Shown: positions 18,377 through 29,127 of the stretch, one piece after another
How positions within the stretch are numbered: position 1 is the stretch's first letter
How the letters are laid out: every line of letters begins with the position of its first letter
DNA from: Microtetraspora sp. NBRC 13810
GTDB taxonomy: Bacteria; Actinomycetota; Actinomycetes; Streptosporangiales; Streptosporangiaceae
Assembly (NCBI RefSeq): GCF_030268685.1
Contig: NZ_BSRQ01000003.1
Span: 468,136 to 532,135, forward strand
Direction of reading: 5' to 3'
DNA length: 64,000 nt
Made by a program: the position numbers and the translations under genes
The notes under the pieces: model-generated
Told to the model about the DNA's origin: nothing
Seen by the model: only the letters and a program-made list of their open reading frames with translations
The model's database searches: none

Positions 18377-19255
18377 TCAGCGGATGAGGGCGCGCGACTC
18401 CGCGACGACGGCGGCGTCCTTGTCGCCGTCGCCGGCGATGACGGTCTCGGCGAACCGCTCGGCCGCGCGCGCCGTGACCGGCAGCTCCAGGCCGTGCGCG
18501 GCGGCCTCGGTCACCGCCAGGCGCAGGTCCTTCTCCATCAGGGCGCTGCGGAACGCCGGCGGCTCGTAGCGGCGGGCGCGCATCAGCTCGGCGCGGAACG
18601 CCAGCGTCGGCGAGCTGAACCCGCTCCCGGTCACGGCGGTGAGGAACAGGTCGCGGTCGAGCCCGGCGCCGTCGGCGAGCTGCGCGGCCTCGGCGAGCGC
18701 GGCGATCTGGTTGCCCAGGATCAGGTTGAAGGCCAGCTTCAGCGCGCACGCGGAGCCGGCCGCGCCGACGTGCAGCGACTCCTGCGCCAGCGCGTCCACC
18801 AGCGGCCGGGCCTCGTCGGCGTCCTCCTGCCGCCCGGCGGTGTAGACGCGCAGCTTGCCCGCCCTGGCCATCGCGGGGTTGCCCAGCACGCACGCCTCCA
18901 GCCGGCGCACGCCTTCGCGGGCCAGCCGCTCGGTGGCCTCGGCGGAGTAGGCGGGCGAGACGGTCGAGGTGTCCACCACGAGGGCGCCGGGCCGCAGCCG
19001 TCCGGCCAGGTCGCCGAAGAGGACCTGTTCGACGGCCGCCTGGTCGCTGAGGCTGAGAACGACGATCCGGGCGCCGCCGGCCGCCTCGGCGGCGGAGCCC
19101 GCGACGCGTGCCCCCGCCCCGGCGAGCGGCGCGGCCTTGGCCGCCGTGCGGTTGTGCACCGCCAGCGGGAATCCGGCGTCGCGCAGGCACAGTGCCATGC
19201 CCGCGCCCATGCCGCCGAGTCCGATGAACGCAAGCTCGTTGTCGCCGCCCACCAC
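18377..19255 (-). CDS. NAD(P)-dependent beta-hydroxyacid dehydrogenase / 6PGDH-type reductase
   Basis: A 292-residue two-domain protein. The N-terminal Rossmann domain has FIGLGGMGAGMALCL; the substrate-binding part has LVVDTSTVSP, and the helical C-terminal domain has the catalytic-lysine region ALKLAFNLILGN. It belongs to the 3-hydroxyisobutyrate dehydrogenase/imine reductase superfamily. The substrate is not evident; in a cluster with an amidotransferase it could reduce a carbonyl or imine. GAAAGG six bases before GTG 19255 decides the start. It is divergent from the core PKS operon. Confidence 0.78.
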   Translation of the reverse strand: MVGGDNELAFIGLGGMGAGMALCLRDAGFPLAVHNRTAAKAAPLAGAGARVAGSAAEAAGGARIVVLSLSDQAAVEQVLFGDLAGRLRPGALVVDTSTVSPAYSAEATERLAREGVRRLEACVLGNPAMARAGKLRVYTAGRQEDADEARPLVDALAQESLHVGAAGSACALKLAFNLILGNQIAALAEAAQLADGAGLDRDLFLTAVTGSGFSSPTLAFRAELMRARRYEPPAFRSALMEKDLRLAVTEAAAHGLELPVTARAAERFAETVIAGDGDKDAAVVAESRALIR

Positions 19256-19319
19256 GACCACCTTTCGACGATGACGGTTCCGGCCCCGAGGTGCCTGCCG
19301 TAACCCTGTGGGCCCGGAC

Positions 19320-19425
19320 TCGAGCCGTACTCGCGGGCCGGTGTGGACCCGTTGGAGCGTCCCGCCGGGGTCCGGGAGGCGGCCGGCACCCGGGTCGCGG
19401 CCCCCGTTCGAGCCGGATTCGACCG
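19320..19425. promoter_or_regulatory. Candidate SARP operators in front of the core PKS operon
   Basis: Two heptamer pairs, each with an 11-bp period: TCGAGCC at 19320 with TCGCGGG at 19331, and TCGAGCC at 19408 with TCGACCG at 19419. The second pair lies 55 bases before the TcmI-like gene. The interval is the only space between the divergent dehydrogenase and the core operon. Confidence 0.55.
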
Positions 19426-19479
19426 GAACCGGATGGGACGGGGTCAGCATGGCGGCATCGAAACGAGAGGAGTTCCGGG

Positions 19480-19806
19480 GTGCATCGGACATTGATCGTC
19501 GCCCGCATGGAACCGGCCAAGGCGGACAACGTGGCGCAGATATTCGCGGACTCGGATGCCACCGACCTGCCCCGGATGGTCGGAGTGTCCAGGCGCACGC
19601 TCTTCCGCTTCCACGACCTCTACTTCCACCTGGTGGAGGCGGACGACGACATCACGCCCAATCTCTACAAGGCGCGCAGCCACCCGCTGTACAGCGAGAT
19701 CAACGAGCGGCTGTCCCACCACATCCGGCCCTACGACCCGAACTGGCGCGAGCCCAAGGACGCGATGGCCAGTCCCTTCTACGTCTGGGAGGCCGACGGT
19801 GAGTGA
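19480..19806 (+). CDS. TcmI-family polyketide cyclase
   Basis: A 108-residue polyketide cyclase of the TcmI type (dimeric ferredoxin-like fold). The sequence follows the family throughout: TLIVARMEPAKADNVAQIF, RMVGVSRRTLFRFHDLYFHL, then RSHPLYSEINERLSHHI and ASPFYVWE. TcmI-type cyclases close later rings of the folded polyketide. GTG 19480 has AGGAG seven bases upstream. It is the first gene of the ten-gene core operon. Confidence 0.92.
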   Translation: MHRTLIVARMEPAKADNVAQIFADSDATDLPRMVGVSRRTLFRFHDLYFHLVEADDDITPNLYKARSHPLYSEINERLSHHIRPYDPNWREPKDAMASPFYVWEADGE

Positions 19807-19825
19807 GACGACGGAGGAGCGGGCC

Positions 19826-20245
19826 GTGACGGTGAAGGTCGCCGCGCGGGACGTGGCGCCGAACCGTCGCCGCGGCGGCGACATCCGGGTGGTCCTCAGC
19901 CCGAAGACCGTCGCCTCCACCAGCGGGTTCATGGGCACGCTGACGCTCGCGCCGGGCGAGTTCGTCGCCGAGCACTACCACCCGTACTCGGAGGAGTTCC
20001 TGTTCGTGGTGCACGGCCGGATCACCGCCAGGGTCGGCGGCGAGCAGGAGGTCGAGCTGGCGGCCGGTGAGGGGCTGATGGTCCCGAAGGGGACCCGGCA
20101 CCGGGTCTGGAACCCGGGCGAGGAGGAGGCGCGCGCCGTCTTCCACCTGAGCCCGCTGGCGCCGCGGCCCGAGCTGGGGCACGTGGACACCGAGCCGCTG
20201 CCGGGCGCCGCGGAGCCGGTGCCCGACGTGGGAGGGCCGCGTTGA
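19826..20245 (+). CDS. Cupin-type polyketide cyclase
   Basis: A 139-residue single-domain cupin. Motif 1 has the metal-binding set [10 protein letters not shown] and motif 2 has [12 protein letters not shown]. Cupins of the TcmJ/RemF class work with TcmI-type and TcmN-type cyclases in folding aromatic polyketides. GGAGGAG seven bases before GTG 19826 gives the start; a GTG at 19799 would add nine residues and overlap the TcmI gene. The stop shares one base with the KS-alpha start. Confidence 0.85.
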   Translation: MTVKVAARDVAPNRRRGGDIRVVLSPKTVASTSGFMGTLTLAPGEFVAEHYHPYSEEFLFVVHGRITARVGGEQEVELAAGEGLMVPKGTRHRVWNPGEEEARAVFHLSPLAPRPELGHVDTEPLPGAAEPVPDVGGPR

Positions 20246-21513
20246 TGGCCGGTGACAGGCGGGTGGTCATCACCGGGATCGGCGTGACCGCTCCGGGCGG
20301 CATCGGCTCGAAGGCGTTCTGGGACCTGCTGACCGCCGGCCGGACCGCCACCCGGGCCATCACGCTGTTCGACGCGTCCGGGTTCCGGTCCAGGATCGCG
20401 GCCGAGTGCGACTTCGACCCCGCGGCGGAGGGGCTGAGCCCGCAGGAGATCCGCCGGATGGACCGGGCCGCGCAGTTCGGCGTCGTGTGCGCCAGGGAGG
20501 CCCTGGCCGACAGCGGCCTGGAGGAGGGCGCCGTCCCGCCGGAGCGGATCGGCGTCAGCATCGGCAGCGCCGTGGGCTGCACGATGGGCCTGGAGGAGGA
20601 GTACGTCGTGCTGAGCGACGGAGGCCGCCGCTGGCTCGTCGATCCCGCGTACGCGGTCAAGCACCTGTACGGGTACATGGTGCCGAGCACGATGGCGTGC
20701 GAGGTCGCCTGGGCGGCGGGCGCCGAGGGGCCGGTGTCGCTGATCTCCACGGGGTGCACGGCCGGGCTGGACGCGGTCGGCAACGGCTTCCAGCTCATCA
20801 GGACCGGCCGGGCCGACGTGGTGATCGCGGGCGCCACCGACGCGCCGCTGTCCCCGATCACCGCCGCCTGCTTCGACGCGATCAAGGCGACGTCGCCGAA
20901 CAACGACGACCCGGCCCACGCGTCCAGACCCTTCGACGCGCGCCGGGACGGGTTCGTGCTCGGCGAGGGCTCCGCGGTCTTCGTCCTGGAGGAGCGGGAG
21001 GCGGCGCGCCGGCGCGGAGCGCACGTCTACGCCGAGATCGCCGGCTTCGCCGGGCGCAGCAACGCCTACCACATGACCGGCCTCAAGCCCGACGGGCGGG
21101 AGATGGCCGAGGCGATCCGGCACGCCCTGGACATGGCCAGGGTGGACGCCTCCGACATCGACTACATCAACGCCCACGGGTCGGGTACCAAGCAGAACGA
21201 CCGGCACGAGACCGCGGCGTTCAAGCGGGCGCTCGGCGAGCGGGCCTACGAGGTGCCGGTCAGCTCCATCAAGTCGATGGTCGGGCACTCGCTCGGCGCG
21301 ATCGGGTCCATCGAGGTCGCCGCCTGCGCGCTGGCCATCGAGCACCAGGTGGTGCCGCCCACCGCCAACCTGCACAACCCCGACCCCGAGTGCGACCTGG
21401 ACTACGTGCCGCTGACCGCGCGGGGGCACGCGATGGACGCGGTGCTGAGCGTGGGCAGCGGGTTCGGCGGCTTCCAGACGGCCATGGTCATCACCAGGGA
21501 CCGGGCGGCATGA
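20245..21513 (+). CDS. Type II PKS ketosynthase alpha subunit
   Basis: A 422-residue ketosynthase of the minimal PKS. The catalytic triad is complete: Cys171 in [12 protein letters not shown], His311 in [11 protein letters not shown] and His348 in [11 protein letters not shown]. It condenses malonyl units on the ACP at 22742 together with the next gene. The start ATG 20245 overlaps the cupin stop (TGATG) and has GGGAGGG upstream; the stop overlaps the KS-beta start. Sequence is typical of aromatic (spore pigment/pentangular) KS-alpha proteins. Confidence 0.96.
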   Translation: MAGDRRVVITGIGVTAPGGIGSKAFWDLLTAGRTATRAITLFDASGFRSRIAAECDFDPAAEGLSPQEIRRMDRAAQFGVVCAREALADSGLEEGAVPPERIGVSIGSAVGCTMGLEEEYVVLSDGGRRWLVDPAYAVKHLYGYMVPSTMACEVAWAAGAEGPVSLISTGCTAGLDAVGNGFQLIRTGRADVVIAGATDAPLSPITAACFDAIKATSPNNDDPAHASRPFDARRDGFVLGEGSAVFVLEEREAARRRGAHVYAEIAGFAGRSNAYHMTGLKPDGREMAEAIRHALDMARVDASDIDYINAHGSGTKQNDRHETAAFKRALGERAYEVPVSSIKSMVGHSLGAIGSIEVAACALAIEHQVVPPTANLHNPDPECDLDYVPLTARGHAMDAVLSVGSGFGGFQTAMVITRDRAA

Positions 21514-22741
21514 CGCGGCGGGCCGTCGTCACCGGGATCGGCGTCACCGCGCCGAACGGGCTGGGCGCCGAGGCTTACTGGGCGGCGACGCTGGAGGGGC
21601 GCAACGGCATCGGGCCGATCAGCCGTTTCGACCCCTCCGGCTATCCGGTCCGGGTGGCCGGGGAGGTCGCCGACTTCGCCGCCGCGGAGCACGTGCCCAG
21701 CCGGCTCATCCCGCAGACCGACAACTGGACCCATCTCGGGCTGGCCGCCGCCGCCTGGGCGCTGGAGGACGCGGGCGTCGAGCCTTCGGCGTTCCCCGAG
21801 TACGAGATGGCGGTGATGACCGCCAGTTCGTCGGGCGGGACGGAGTTCGGGCAGCGGGAGATCGAGCGGCTGTGGTCCAAGGGGCCCTCGTGGGTGGGCG
21901 CCTACCAGTCGATCGCCTGGTTCTACGCGGCGACCACCGGGCAGATCTCCATCCGGCACGGCATGCGCGGCCCGTGCGGGGTCGTCTGCGCCGAGCAGGC
22001 GGGCGCCCTGAACGCGGCGGGGCAGGCCAGGCACCTCATCGAGACCGGTACCCGGCTGGTGGTCACCGGCGGCACCGACGCGGCGCTGTGCCCCTACGGT
22101 CTGACCGCGCAGTACAGCAACGGCCGGATGAGTGAGGCGGGCGACCCGGACCGGGCCTACCTGCCCTTCGGCGTGGACGCCGCGGGGTACGTGCCGGGCG
22201 AGGGCGGCGCCATGCTGATCGTCGAGGACGAGGCCGACGCGCGGGCCAGGTCGGCGCCGGTCGTCTACGGGACGATCGCCGGTCACGCCTCGACCTTCGA
22301 CCCGCGGCCGGGCTCCGGGCGCGAGCCCGGCCTGCGCCGGGCCATGGAGCTCGCGCTGGCCGACGCCGGCCTCACCGCGGGCGACGTGGACGTGGTCTTC
22401 GCGGACGCGGCCGGCGTGCCGGAGCTCGACCTGCAGGAGGCCGCCGCGATCGGCGCCGTCTTCGGCCCGCGCGGGGTGCCGGTCACCGCGCCGAAGACGA
22501 TGACCGGGCGGCTCTACGCGGGCGGCGCGGCGCTCGACCTCGCCGCCGCCCTGCTGTCCGTCCGCGACGACGTCATCCCCCCGACGACGGGCGTCACCGA
22601 GCTGGCGCCCGGCTGCGACCTCGACCTCGTCCGCGGCGCGGCGCGCGAGACGCGGGTCGGCGCCGCCCTGGTCGTGGCCCGCGGCTACGGCGGGTTCAAC
22701 GCGGCAGTGATCGTAACGAAGGCCGACCAACGGAGCACCCG

Positions 22742-22745
<4 letters not shown>
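21510..22745 (+). CDS. Type II PKS chain length factor (KS-beta)
   Basis: A 411-residue partner of the KS-alpha. The active-site cysteine is replaced by glutamine (Gln163 in [12 protein letters not shown]), the normal state for KS-beta subunits. It sets chain length; the number of units cannot be read off without structural comparison of the gate residues. It overlaps the KS-alpha stop and the ACP start by four bases each (ATGA), so the three minimal PKS genes are translationally coupled. Confidence 0.95.
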
Positions 22746-23962
<1,217 letters not shown>

Positions 23963-24010
23963 GCGGCCCGCACGGCCCGGTCACCAAGTCACAGAAACGG
24001 CAGGGGAACG

Positions 24011-24742
24011 ATGGAACTCAAGCTGACAGGTAAGAAAGTGCTCGTGACCGGGGGCTCGCGCGGCATCGGGCGGGGCATCGTCCTCGGCCTGGCCCGCGCG
24101 GGCGCCGACGTGGTGACGTGTTACCGCACGGAGAGCGAGGCGGTCACCAGCCTGGCCCGCGAGCTCAAGGAGACCTCCGGCGACCACCGGCTCGTCAAGG
24201 CGGACGTGAGCGACCCGGCCGAGGTCGACGCGCTCGTCGAGGAGTGCCGCGTCGCGTTCGGCGCCCTGGACACCGTGGTGCACAACGCCGGCGTCATCAG
24301 CCACGTGCCGTTCGCGGAGCTGCCGGTGGAGGAGTGGCGCCGGGTGGTGGACAACAACCTGGGCGGGCCGTACCTGGTGACGCAGCGGGCGCTGCCGCTG
24401 CTGTCGTCCGGCGGCTCCATCATCTTCGTCGGCTCCCGGGTGGCGACCGTGGGCATCCCGCTGCGCTCCCACTACACCGCCTCCAAGGCCGGCCTCACCG
24501 GGCTCACCCGCTCGCTGGCCAAGGAGCTCGGCCCGCGCGGGCTACGGGTGAACGTGGTGGCGCCCGGCCCGGTGGAGACCGAGGAGCCGACCCCGCCGCC
24601 GGTGCGGGAGCGCTACCAGAAGATGATCCCGCTGGGCCGGCTGGGCGTCCCTGAGGACATCGCCGGCGTGGTCGCGTTCCTGGCCAGCGACCTGTCCCGG
24701 TTCGTGAACGGCGAAACGATCAACGTCGACGGAGGGATCTGA
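24011..24742 (+). CDS. SDR-family oxidoreductase
   Basis: A 243-residue classical SDR with TGGSRGIG at residues 13-20, HNAG, the serine in FVGSRVA and YTASK near residue 155. It ends in NVDGGI like the SDR at 16158. It is probably a ketoreductase or quinone reductase acting on the polyketide. GGGGAACG precedes the start and the stop shares one base with the FAD hydroxylase start. It belongs to the core operon. Confidence 0.85.
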   Translation: MELKLTGKKVLVTGGSRGIGRGIVLGLARAGADVVTCYRTESEAVTSLARELKETSGDHRLVKADVSDPAEVDALVEECRVAFGALDTVVHNAGVISHVPFAELPVEEWRRVVDNNLGGPYLVTQRALPLLSSGGSIIFVGSRVATVGIPLRSHYTASKAGLTGLTRSLAKELGPRGLRVNVVAPGPVETEEPTPPPVRERYQKMIPLGRLGVPEDIAGVVAFLASDLSRFVNGETINVDGGI

Positions 24743-26448
24743 TGTACGACGAGGAGGTTCCCGTACTGATCGTGGGAGCCGGTCCCGTGGGGCTGTCCTC
24801 CGCGGTCTTCCTGGGCGGGCACGGCGTCAGGACGCTGGTCGTGGAGAAGCGGTCCGACACGTCCATGCTGCCGCGCGCCCCCGGCCTGCAGGCCCGCACC
24901 ATGGAGCTCTTCCGGGCCGCCGGGCTGGGCCGGGAGATCCGGGCCCTGGAGATCGGCGACTCCCACCCCTTCTTCGAGGGCGGCATCCTGCGGGTCAACA
25001 CCTTCGCCGAGATCGCGGACGCGGAGGTCCTGGAGGCCCCGTCGCTGGACGGCCCGGCCATCAGCCCGGAGCGGGTCATGGGCTGCGGCCAGGACCGGTA
25101 CGAGGTGGTGCTGGCCGAGAAGGCGAAGGAGTCCGGCGGCGACGTCCGTTTCTTCACCCGGCTGCGCTCGATCGAGCAGGACGACGACGGCGTCACGGCG
25201 ACGGTCGAGGACATCCGCACCGGCGGGACGACGACGATCCGGGCGAAGTACCTGATCGGGGCGGACGGCGCGGGCAGCACGGTGCGCGGGCTGCTGGGCG
25301 TCTCCCGGTCCGGCCGGGGCACCGTGTTCAACGCGCTGAGCATCTACTTCCACGCGCCCGAGCTGGAGGAGATCCTCGCGGACCGGCCGTTCATCCTGTG
25401 CTACGCCACCGCCGGCGGCACGATGACCGGGCTGTCCCGCCTGCACGGCAGGGACCCGTGGCTGGCCGCCCCGGTGTACCACCCCGAGCGCGGCGAGACC
25501 CCGGAGGACTTCACCGACGAACGCTGCGTGGAGATCGTGCGGACCGCCTCCGGCAGGCCGGACATGCACGTCGAGATCATGGCGAAGGTCCCCTGGGAGG
25601 GATCCCAGCTCGTCGCCGAGCGGTTCAGGACCGGCCGGGTGTTCCTCGCCGGGGACGCCGCGCACGTGCACCCGCCCGCCGGCGGCTTCGGCGCCAACAC
25701 CGGCATCCACGACGCGCACAACCTGGCGTGGAAGCTCGCCGCGACGCTGAACGGCTGGGCCGGCCCCGGACTGCTCGACACCTACCACGACGAGCGGCAC
25801 GCGGTGGGCGCGGCGATGGCCGAGCAGGCGATGGTCCGCAACCGCATCCGGCACGGGCACGCCTCCGCGGAGGTGCGGGCCCAGATGGTCGACGACATCA
25901 TCATCACCCTCGGCTACCGGTACACCTCCCGGTCGGTCGTCGCCGACGGGCCGAAGCCGGTGCTCAAGGCGCCGCTGGAGCTCGCCGGGGAGCCCGGCAC
26001 CCGGGCGCCGCACGTCTGGCTGGCACGCGACGGCGAACGGCTGTCCACGATCGACCTGTTCTGGGACTCGTTCGTGCTGCTGACCGGGACCGAGGACACG
26101 GCGTGGCACGAGGCGGCGTCCAGGCTGGCCGGGCGCACCGCCGTACCGCTGCGCGTGGTGCGGATCGGGGCGGGCGGGGAGTGCGAGCCGGTGGACGCCG
26201 ACTGGGCCGCGGCGTACGGCGTCTCGCCGCGCGGCGCGGTCCTCGTCCGGCCGGACGCGTTCGTGGCCTGGCGGGCCGGCGCTGACCTGCCCGAGCCGGA
26301 GAAGGCGCTGGAGGACGTGCTCAGCCGGGTGGCGGGCGCGGCGGACCCCCTCGTGGTGGACCCCGTCGTGGTGGACCCCCTCTCGGACCCCGTCTCGGAC
26401 CCCGTCTCGGTGGAGCCCGCGGTGGACTCCGCCGCGGCGGCGCGCTGA
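24742..26448 (+). CDS. FAD-dependent aromatic hydroxylase (PgaE/RdmE/MtmOIV type)
   Basis: A 568-residue class A flavoprotein monooxygenase with a C-terminal thioredoxin-like domain. The FAD motif is VLIVGAGPVGLSSAVFL; the DG motif region is LIGADGAGSTVRG; and the second FAD motif is VFLAGDAAHVHPPAGGFGANTGIHDAHNLAWKLA with GD. Such enzymes hydroxylate or Baeyer-Villiger-oxidise angular polyketides. The last 30 residues are a repetitive acidic tail (DPVSDP, VVDP) encoded by a short imperfect DNA repeat, unlike the rest of the protein. Confidence 0.88.
   Translation: MYDEEVPVLIVGAGPVGLSSAVFLGGHGVRTLVVEKRSDTSMLPRAPGLQARTMELFRAAGLGREIRALEIGDSHPFFEGGILRVNTFAEIADAEVLEAPSLDGPAISPERVMGCGQDRYEVVLAEKAKESGGDVRFFTRLRSIEQDDDGVTATVEDIRTGGTTTIRAKYLIGADGAGSTVRGLLGVSRSGRGTVFNALSIYFHAPELEEILADRPFILCYATAGGTMTGLSRLHGRDPWLAAPVYHPERGETPEDFTDERCVEIVRTASGRPDMHVEIMAKVPWEGSQLVAERFRTGRVFLAGDAAHVHPPAGGFGANTGIHDAHNLAWKLAATLNGWAGPGLLDTYHDERHAVGAAMAEQAMVRNRIRHGHASAEVRAQMVDDIIITLGYRYTSRSVVADGPKPVLKAPLELAGEPGTRAPHVWLARDGERLSTIDLFWDSFVLLTGTEDTAWHEAASRLAGRTAVPLRVVRIGAGGECEPVDADWAAAYGVSPRGAVLVRPDAFVAWRAGADLPEPEKALEDVLSRVAGAADPLVVDPVVVDPLSDPVSDPVSVEPAVDSAAAAR
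26344..26412 (+). repeat. Short imperfect tandem repeats at the end of the FAD hydroxylase gene
   Basis: Units of the form GGACCCCGTCTC or GGACCCC(C/G)TCGTGGT are repeated at least five times. All lengths keep the reading frame and give the VVDP/VSDP tail. Confidence 0.7.
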
Positions 26449-26474
26449 GGCGCGGCCGGCGGCGGAGTGCGGCG

Positions 26475-27209
26475 ATGATGCGCGACGAGCTGGCGGCGGT
26501 GGCCGGGCCCGTGCTGGCCGAGATCAAGGAGCATCCCTTCTGGGCCGGGCTGCGGGACGGCACGCTGCCGCCGGCGTCCCTGTGGTACTTCGCCGAGCAG
26601 GACGCCCGGTACGTCGTGCCGGCGTACGCGCGGGCGATGGCGAGGTGCGCGGCGCTGGCCGGCCACGACGCGCACGGCGCCCTGCTGGCCTCGGCGGCGA
26701 GCGCCACCTTCGGCTCGCTGCCCAGGCTGGCCGCCGAGCTGGCCGGGCTCGCCGCGGAACTCGGCCGGCCCGGCGACGCCCCCGCGACGCAGGGTCCGGC
26801 GATCCACGGGTACACGTCCTTCATGCTGGCGGCGCCCGCGGCGTCGTTCGCCGGCGGCGTCGGCGGGCTGCTGCCCATGACCTGGTTCCATCTCACCGTC
26901 TCCGGCGACCTGCGAGACCGGTGTGCACCGGATTCGCGATACGCCGGATGGATCGAGCAGTACTGTCCCTGGGACGGCTACCGGGACTACGTCGAGACAT
27001 ATCTGGCGCTGGTAGACGAGGTGGGCGCGGAGTGCTCGGCCGGTGAGCGGGCCGAGCTCGTCCGGCAGTTCCTGCTGGCCGCCAGGCACGAGTGGTCCTT
27101 CGCCGAGGCCGCGTGGCGGCGGCAGCGGTGGGGCGTGGAGGAGGCCGCCGGTGGCGCCCGGCTCGAGCACGCCTCGAGCGGACCCCACCACACTCGCGCC
27201 TACGGCTGA
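26475..27209 (+). CDS. TenA-like protein without the TenA cysteine, copy 1
   Basis: A 244-residue all-helical TenA/PqqC/haem-oxygenase-like protein. It shows HPFWAGLRDGTLP, LWYFAEQDARYVVPAYARAMA and the C-terminal RHEWSFAEAAW with the family glutamate. In thiaminase-type TenA the nucleophile is a Cys in an LLPCxW context; here the same place reads LLPMTW, Met135. It therefore cannot use thiaminase chemistry. It is the last gene of the core operon before a strong terminator. Possible roles: cofactor-free or metal-dependent oxidation, or a scaffold. A paralogue is at 45987. Confidence 0.8.
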   Translation: MMRDELAAVAGPVLAEIKEHPFWAGLRDGTLPPASLWYFAEQDARYVVPAYARAMARCAALAGHDAHGALLASAASATFGSLPRLAAELAGLAAELGRPGDAPATQGPAIHGYTSFMLAAPAASFAGGVGGLLPMTWFHLTVSGDLRDRCAPDSRYAGWIEQYCPWDGYRDYVETYLALVDEVGAECSAGERAELVRQFLLAARHEWSFAEAAWRRQRWGVEEAAGGARLEHASSGPHHTRAYG

Positions 27210-27210
27210 C

Positions 27211-27261
27211 GATCGGCCCCGTCCCACCGGCGGTGACGCGTCCGGTGGGACGGGACCGATC
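27211..27261 (+). terminator. Terminator of the core PKS operon
   Basis: A 20-bp inverted repeat with one mismatch (left arm 27211-27230, right arm 27242-27261) and an 11-base loop, directly after the TenA-like gene stop. Confidence 0.8.
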
Positions 27262-27295
27262 CACACGCGCACGTCACCACCTTGGAGTAAGAGGC

Positions 27296-28909
27296 ATGGG
27301 TATGACACCGAGCCCGGTGGAAAGGTCCCGTGGCGCCCGGCGCCGGGGACGAGTCTTACGTCACCTCGTGATCGCGGTTGGAATGAGCCTCGGCATCTCG
27401 CTTCTGGCGCCCGTCTCCCCCGCACAGGCCGCACCGGCCCACAAGTCGGGCAAGCAGTACCACCTCGACTGCGGTTCCGGGAACGACGCCGCCTCCGGCA
27501 CGTCCCCCTCGACCGCGTGGCGGACCATCGACCGCGTCAACACGGTGACCTTCCAGCCCGGCGACTCCATCCTCCTGCGCAGGGGCACCACCTGTGACGG
27601 CGTCCTCCAGCCGAAGGGCTCCGGCACCGCCGGGGAGCCGATCACCCTCGGCGCCTACGGCCAGGGCGCCCGCCCGGCGATCGTCGGCGGCGGCGCCCGC
27701 GCGACGGTCTTCCTGCGCAACGTGCAGGGCTGGGTGATCCGCGACCTCGACGTCTCCAACCCCGGTCCCGCCGACGGCACCCCGCGGGTGGGCATCTACG
27801 TGCTGCTGGAGAACTACGGCATCGGCCGCAACTACGTGGTCCGCGACGTGAACGTGCACGACGTGCCCGGCTGCGACTGCCTCCAGCCGGAGCTGGAGAA
27901 CAGCGGCGGCATCCTGTTCAAGGCGGCCGGGTCGGAGACGGCGACCGGCTTCACCGGGATCAAGGTCTTCGGCAACACCGTGTCCGGCGTGGACAACACC
28001 GGGATCGGCGCCGTCTCCCAGTGGTCGCACCGGCTGCCCCTCTATCCCGCCGGCACGAACACCTACGTCCCGATCAGGGACGTGCACATCCACGACAACC
28101 GGCTCACCGACATGGGCGGGGACGGCATCCTCGTGCAGAACGGCGTGGACCCGGTGGTGGAGCGGAACTTCGTGGACGGCTTCGGCGTGCGCGCCACCCA
28201 GTCGCACGCCGCGATCGTCGCGTTCAACTCCGATCGCGCGGTGATCCAGCACAACGAGGTGACGGGCGGCGCGGCCAATCCGCCGTCGTTCTCGTTCAGC
28301 GTGGACGCGGCCAACTCCGACATCGTCTACCAGTACAACTACAGCCACGACAACGACGGCCCGTTCATGCTGATGTGCGCGTTCACCGGGACGTACAGCG
28401 ACGGGGCGACGATCCGGTACAACATCAGCGAGAACGACAAGGACCTGCTGCTGGGCGGCACGTTCGAGATCCCGGTCATCGCGAACGGCTGCGAGATCCC
28501 GATCCCGGACGTGAAGATCTACAACAACGTCATCTACAGCCCGGCGGCCAAGGCGCTGGTCGGCACGCTGCACCAGACGCCGATGGCGGTGCGGAACAAC
28601 ATCTTCGCCGGCCGGCCCGAGGGCTCGACCATCGACGACCCGGTGAGCGTCTACGAGGGCAACCTCTACCACAACCTCGCGTCGGTGCCCGCCGGGGACA
28701 CCCGCGCGGTGACCGGCGACCCGCGGTTCACCGATCCGGCCGCCACCGGGCCGCGGCCCACCCAGGGGTTCCGGCTCGCCTGCGGCTCCCCCGCGCTCGG
28801 CGCCGGCGTGTCCGTCCCCCGGGACGGCGGCGTCGACTTCTACGGCTTCCGCATCCCGTTCTGGTCGCCCAGCATCGGCGCCTACCAGGGCCCCTGCGTC
28901 CGCCCCTAG
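27296..28909 (+). CDS. Secreted right-handed parallel beta-helix protein
   Basis: A 537-residue exported protein. A signal peptide (basic start, hydrophobic core, cleavage near SPAQAAPA, about residue 42) precedes a pectate-lyase-like beta-helix with repeated N-x-(V/I)-x-(D/H) turns such as DVHIHDNRLTDMGGDGILVQN and VKIYNNVIY. The catalytic residues of known lyases are not obvious. ATG 27296 has GGAG upstream. It sits among polyketide tailoring genes but is separated from them by terminators on both sides, so it may be an unrelated insertion or an extracellular carbohydrate-binding protein. Confidence 0.78.
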   Translation: MGMTPSPVERSRGARRRGRVLRHLVIAVGMSLGISLLAPVSPAQAAPAHKSGKQYHLDCGSGNDAASGTSPSTAWRTIDRVNTVTFQPGDSILLRRGTTCDGVLQPKGSGTAGEPITLGAYGQGARPAIVGGGARATVFLRNVQGWVIRDLDVSNPGPADGTPRVGIYVLLENYGIGRNYVVRDVNVHDVPGCDCLQPELENSGGILFKAAGSETATGFTGIKVFGNTVSGVDNTGIGAVSQWSHRLPLYPAGTNTYVPIRDVHIHDNRLTDMGGDGILVQNGVDPVVERNFVDGFGVRATQSHAAIVAFNSDRAVIQHNEVTGGAANPPSFSFSVDAANSDIVYQYNYSHDNDGPFMLMCAFTGTYSDGATIRYNISENDKDLLLGGTFEIPVIANGCEIPIPDVKIYNNVIYSPAAKALVGTLHQTPMAVRNNIFAGRPEGSTIDDPVSVYEGNLYHNLASVPAGDTRAVTGDPRFTDPAATGPRPTQGFRLACGSPALGAGVSVPRDGGVDFYGFRIPFWSPSIGAYQGPCVRP

Positions 28910-28927
28910 CGCCCGCGACGCCCTACC

Positions 28928-28957
28928 GACAGCCTCTCCCGCCCGGGGGAGGCTGTC
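28928..28957 (+). terminator. Terminator after the beta-helix gene
   Basis: A 9-bp stem GACAGCCTC/GAGGCTGTC with a 12-base GC-rich loop, 18 bases after the stop. Confidence 0.65.
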
Positions 28958-29078
28958 GTGTGTGCGCGGCCCCGGCCGCCGGAGCGTCGCGCTGACGCGG
29001 GGACGGTGGCGCCGGTCGGACCGCGGTCGGCGCGCGCTGGCGGCCGGTCCGGCGCCCGGGGAGGCGGGGCCGCCGCCG

Positions 29079-29107
29079 TCCAACGGCGCTCGAGCGGTCT
29101 TCCAACC
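29079..29107 (+). promoter_or_regulatory. Candidate SARP operator upstream of the halogenase
   Basis: Three heptamers with an exact 11-bp period: TCCAACG (29079), TCGAGCG (29090), TCCAACC (29101), ending 20 bases before the halogenase start codon. Confidence 0.45.
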
Positions 29108-29127
29108 CGCGCGGCGAGCATGAGGTC

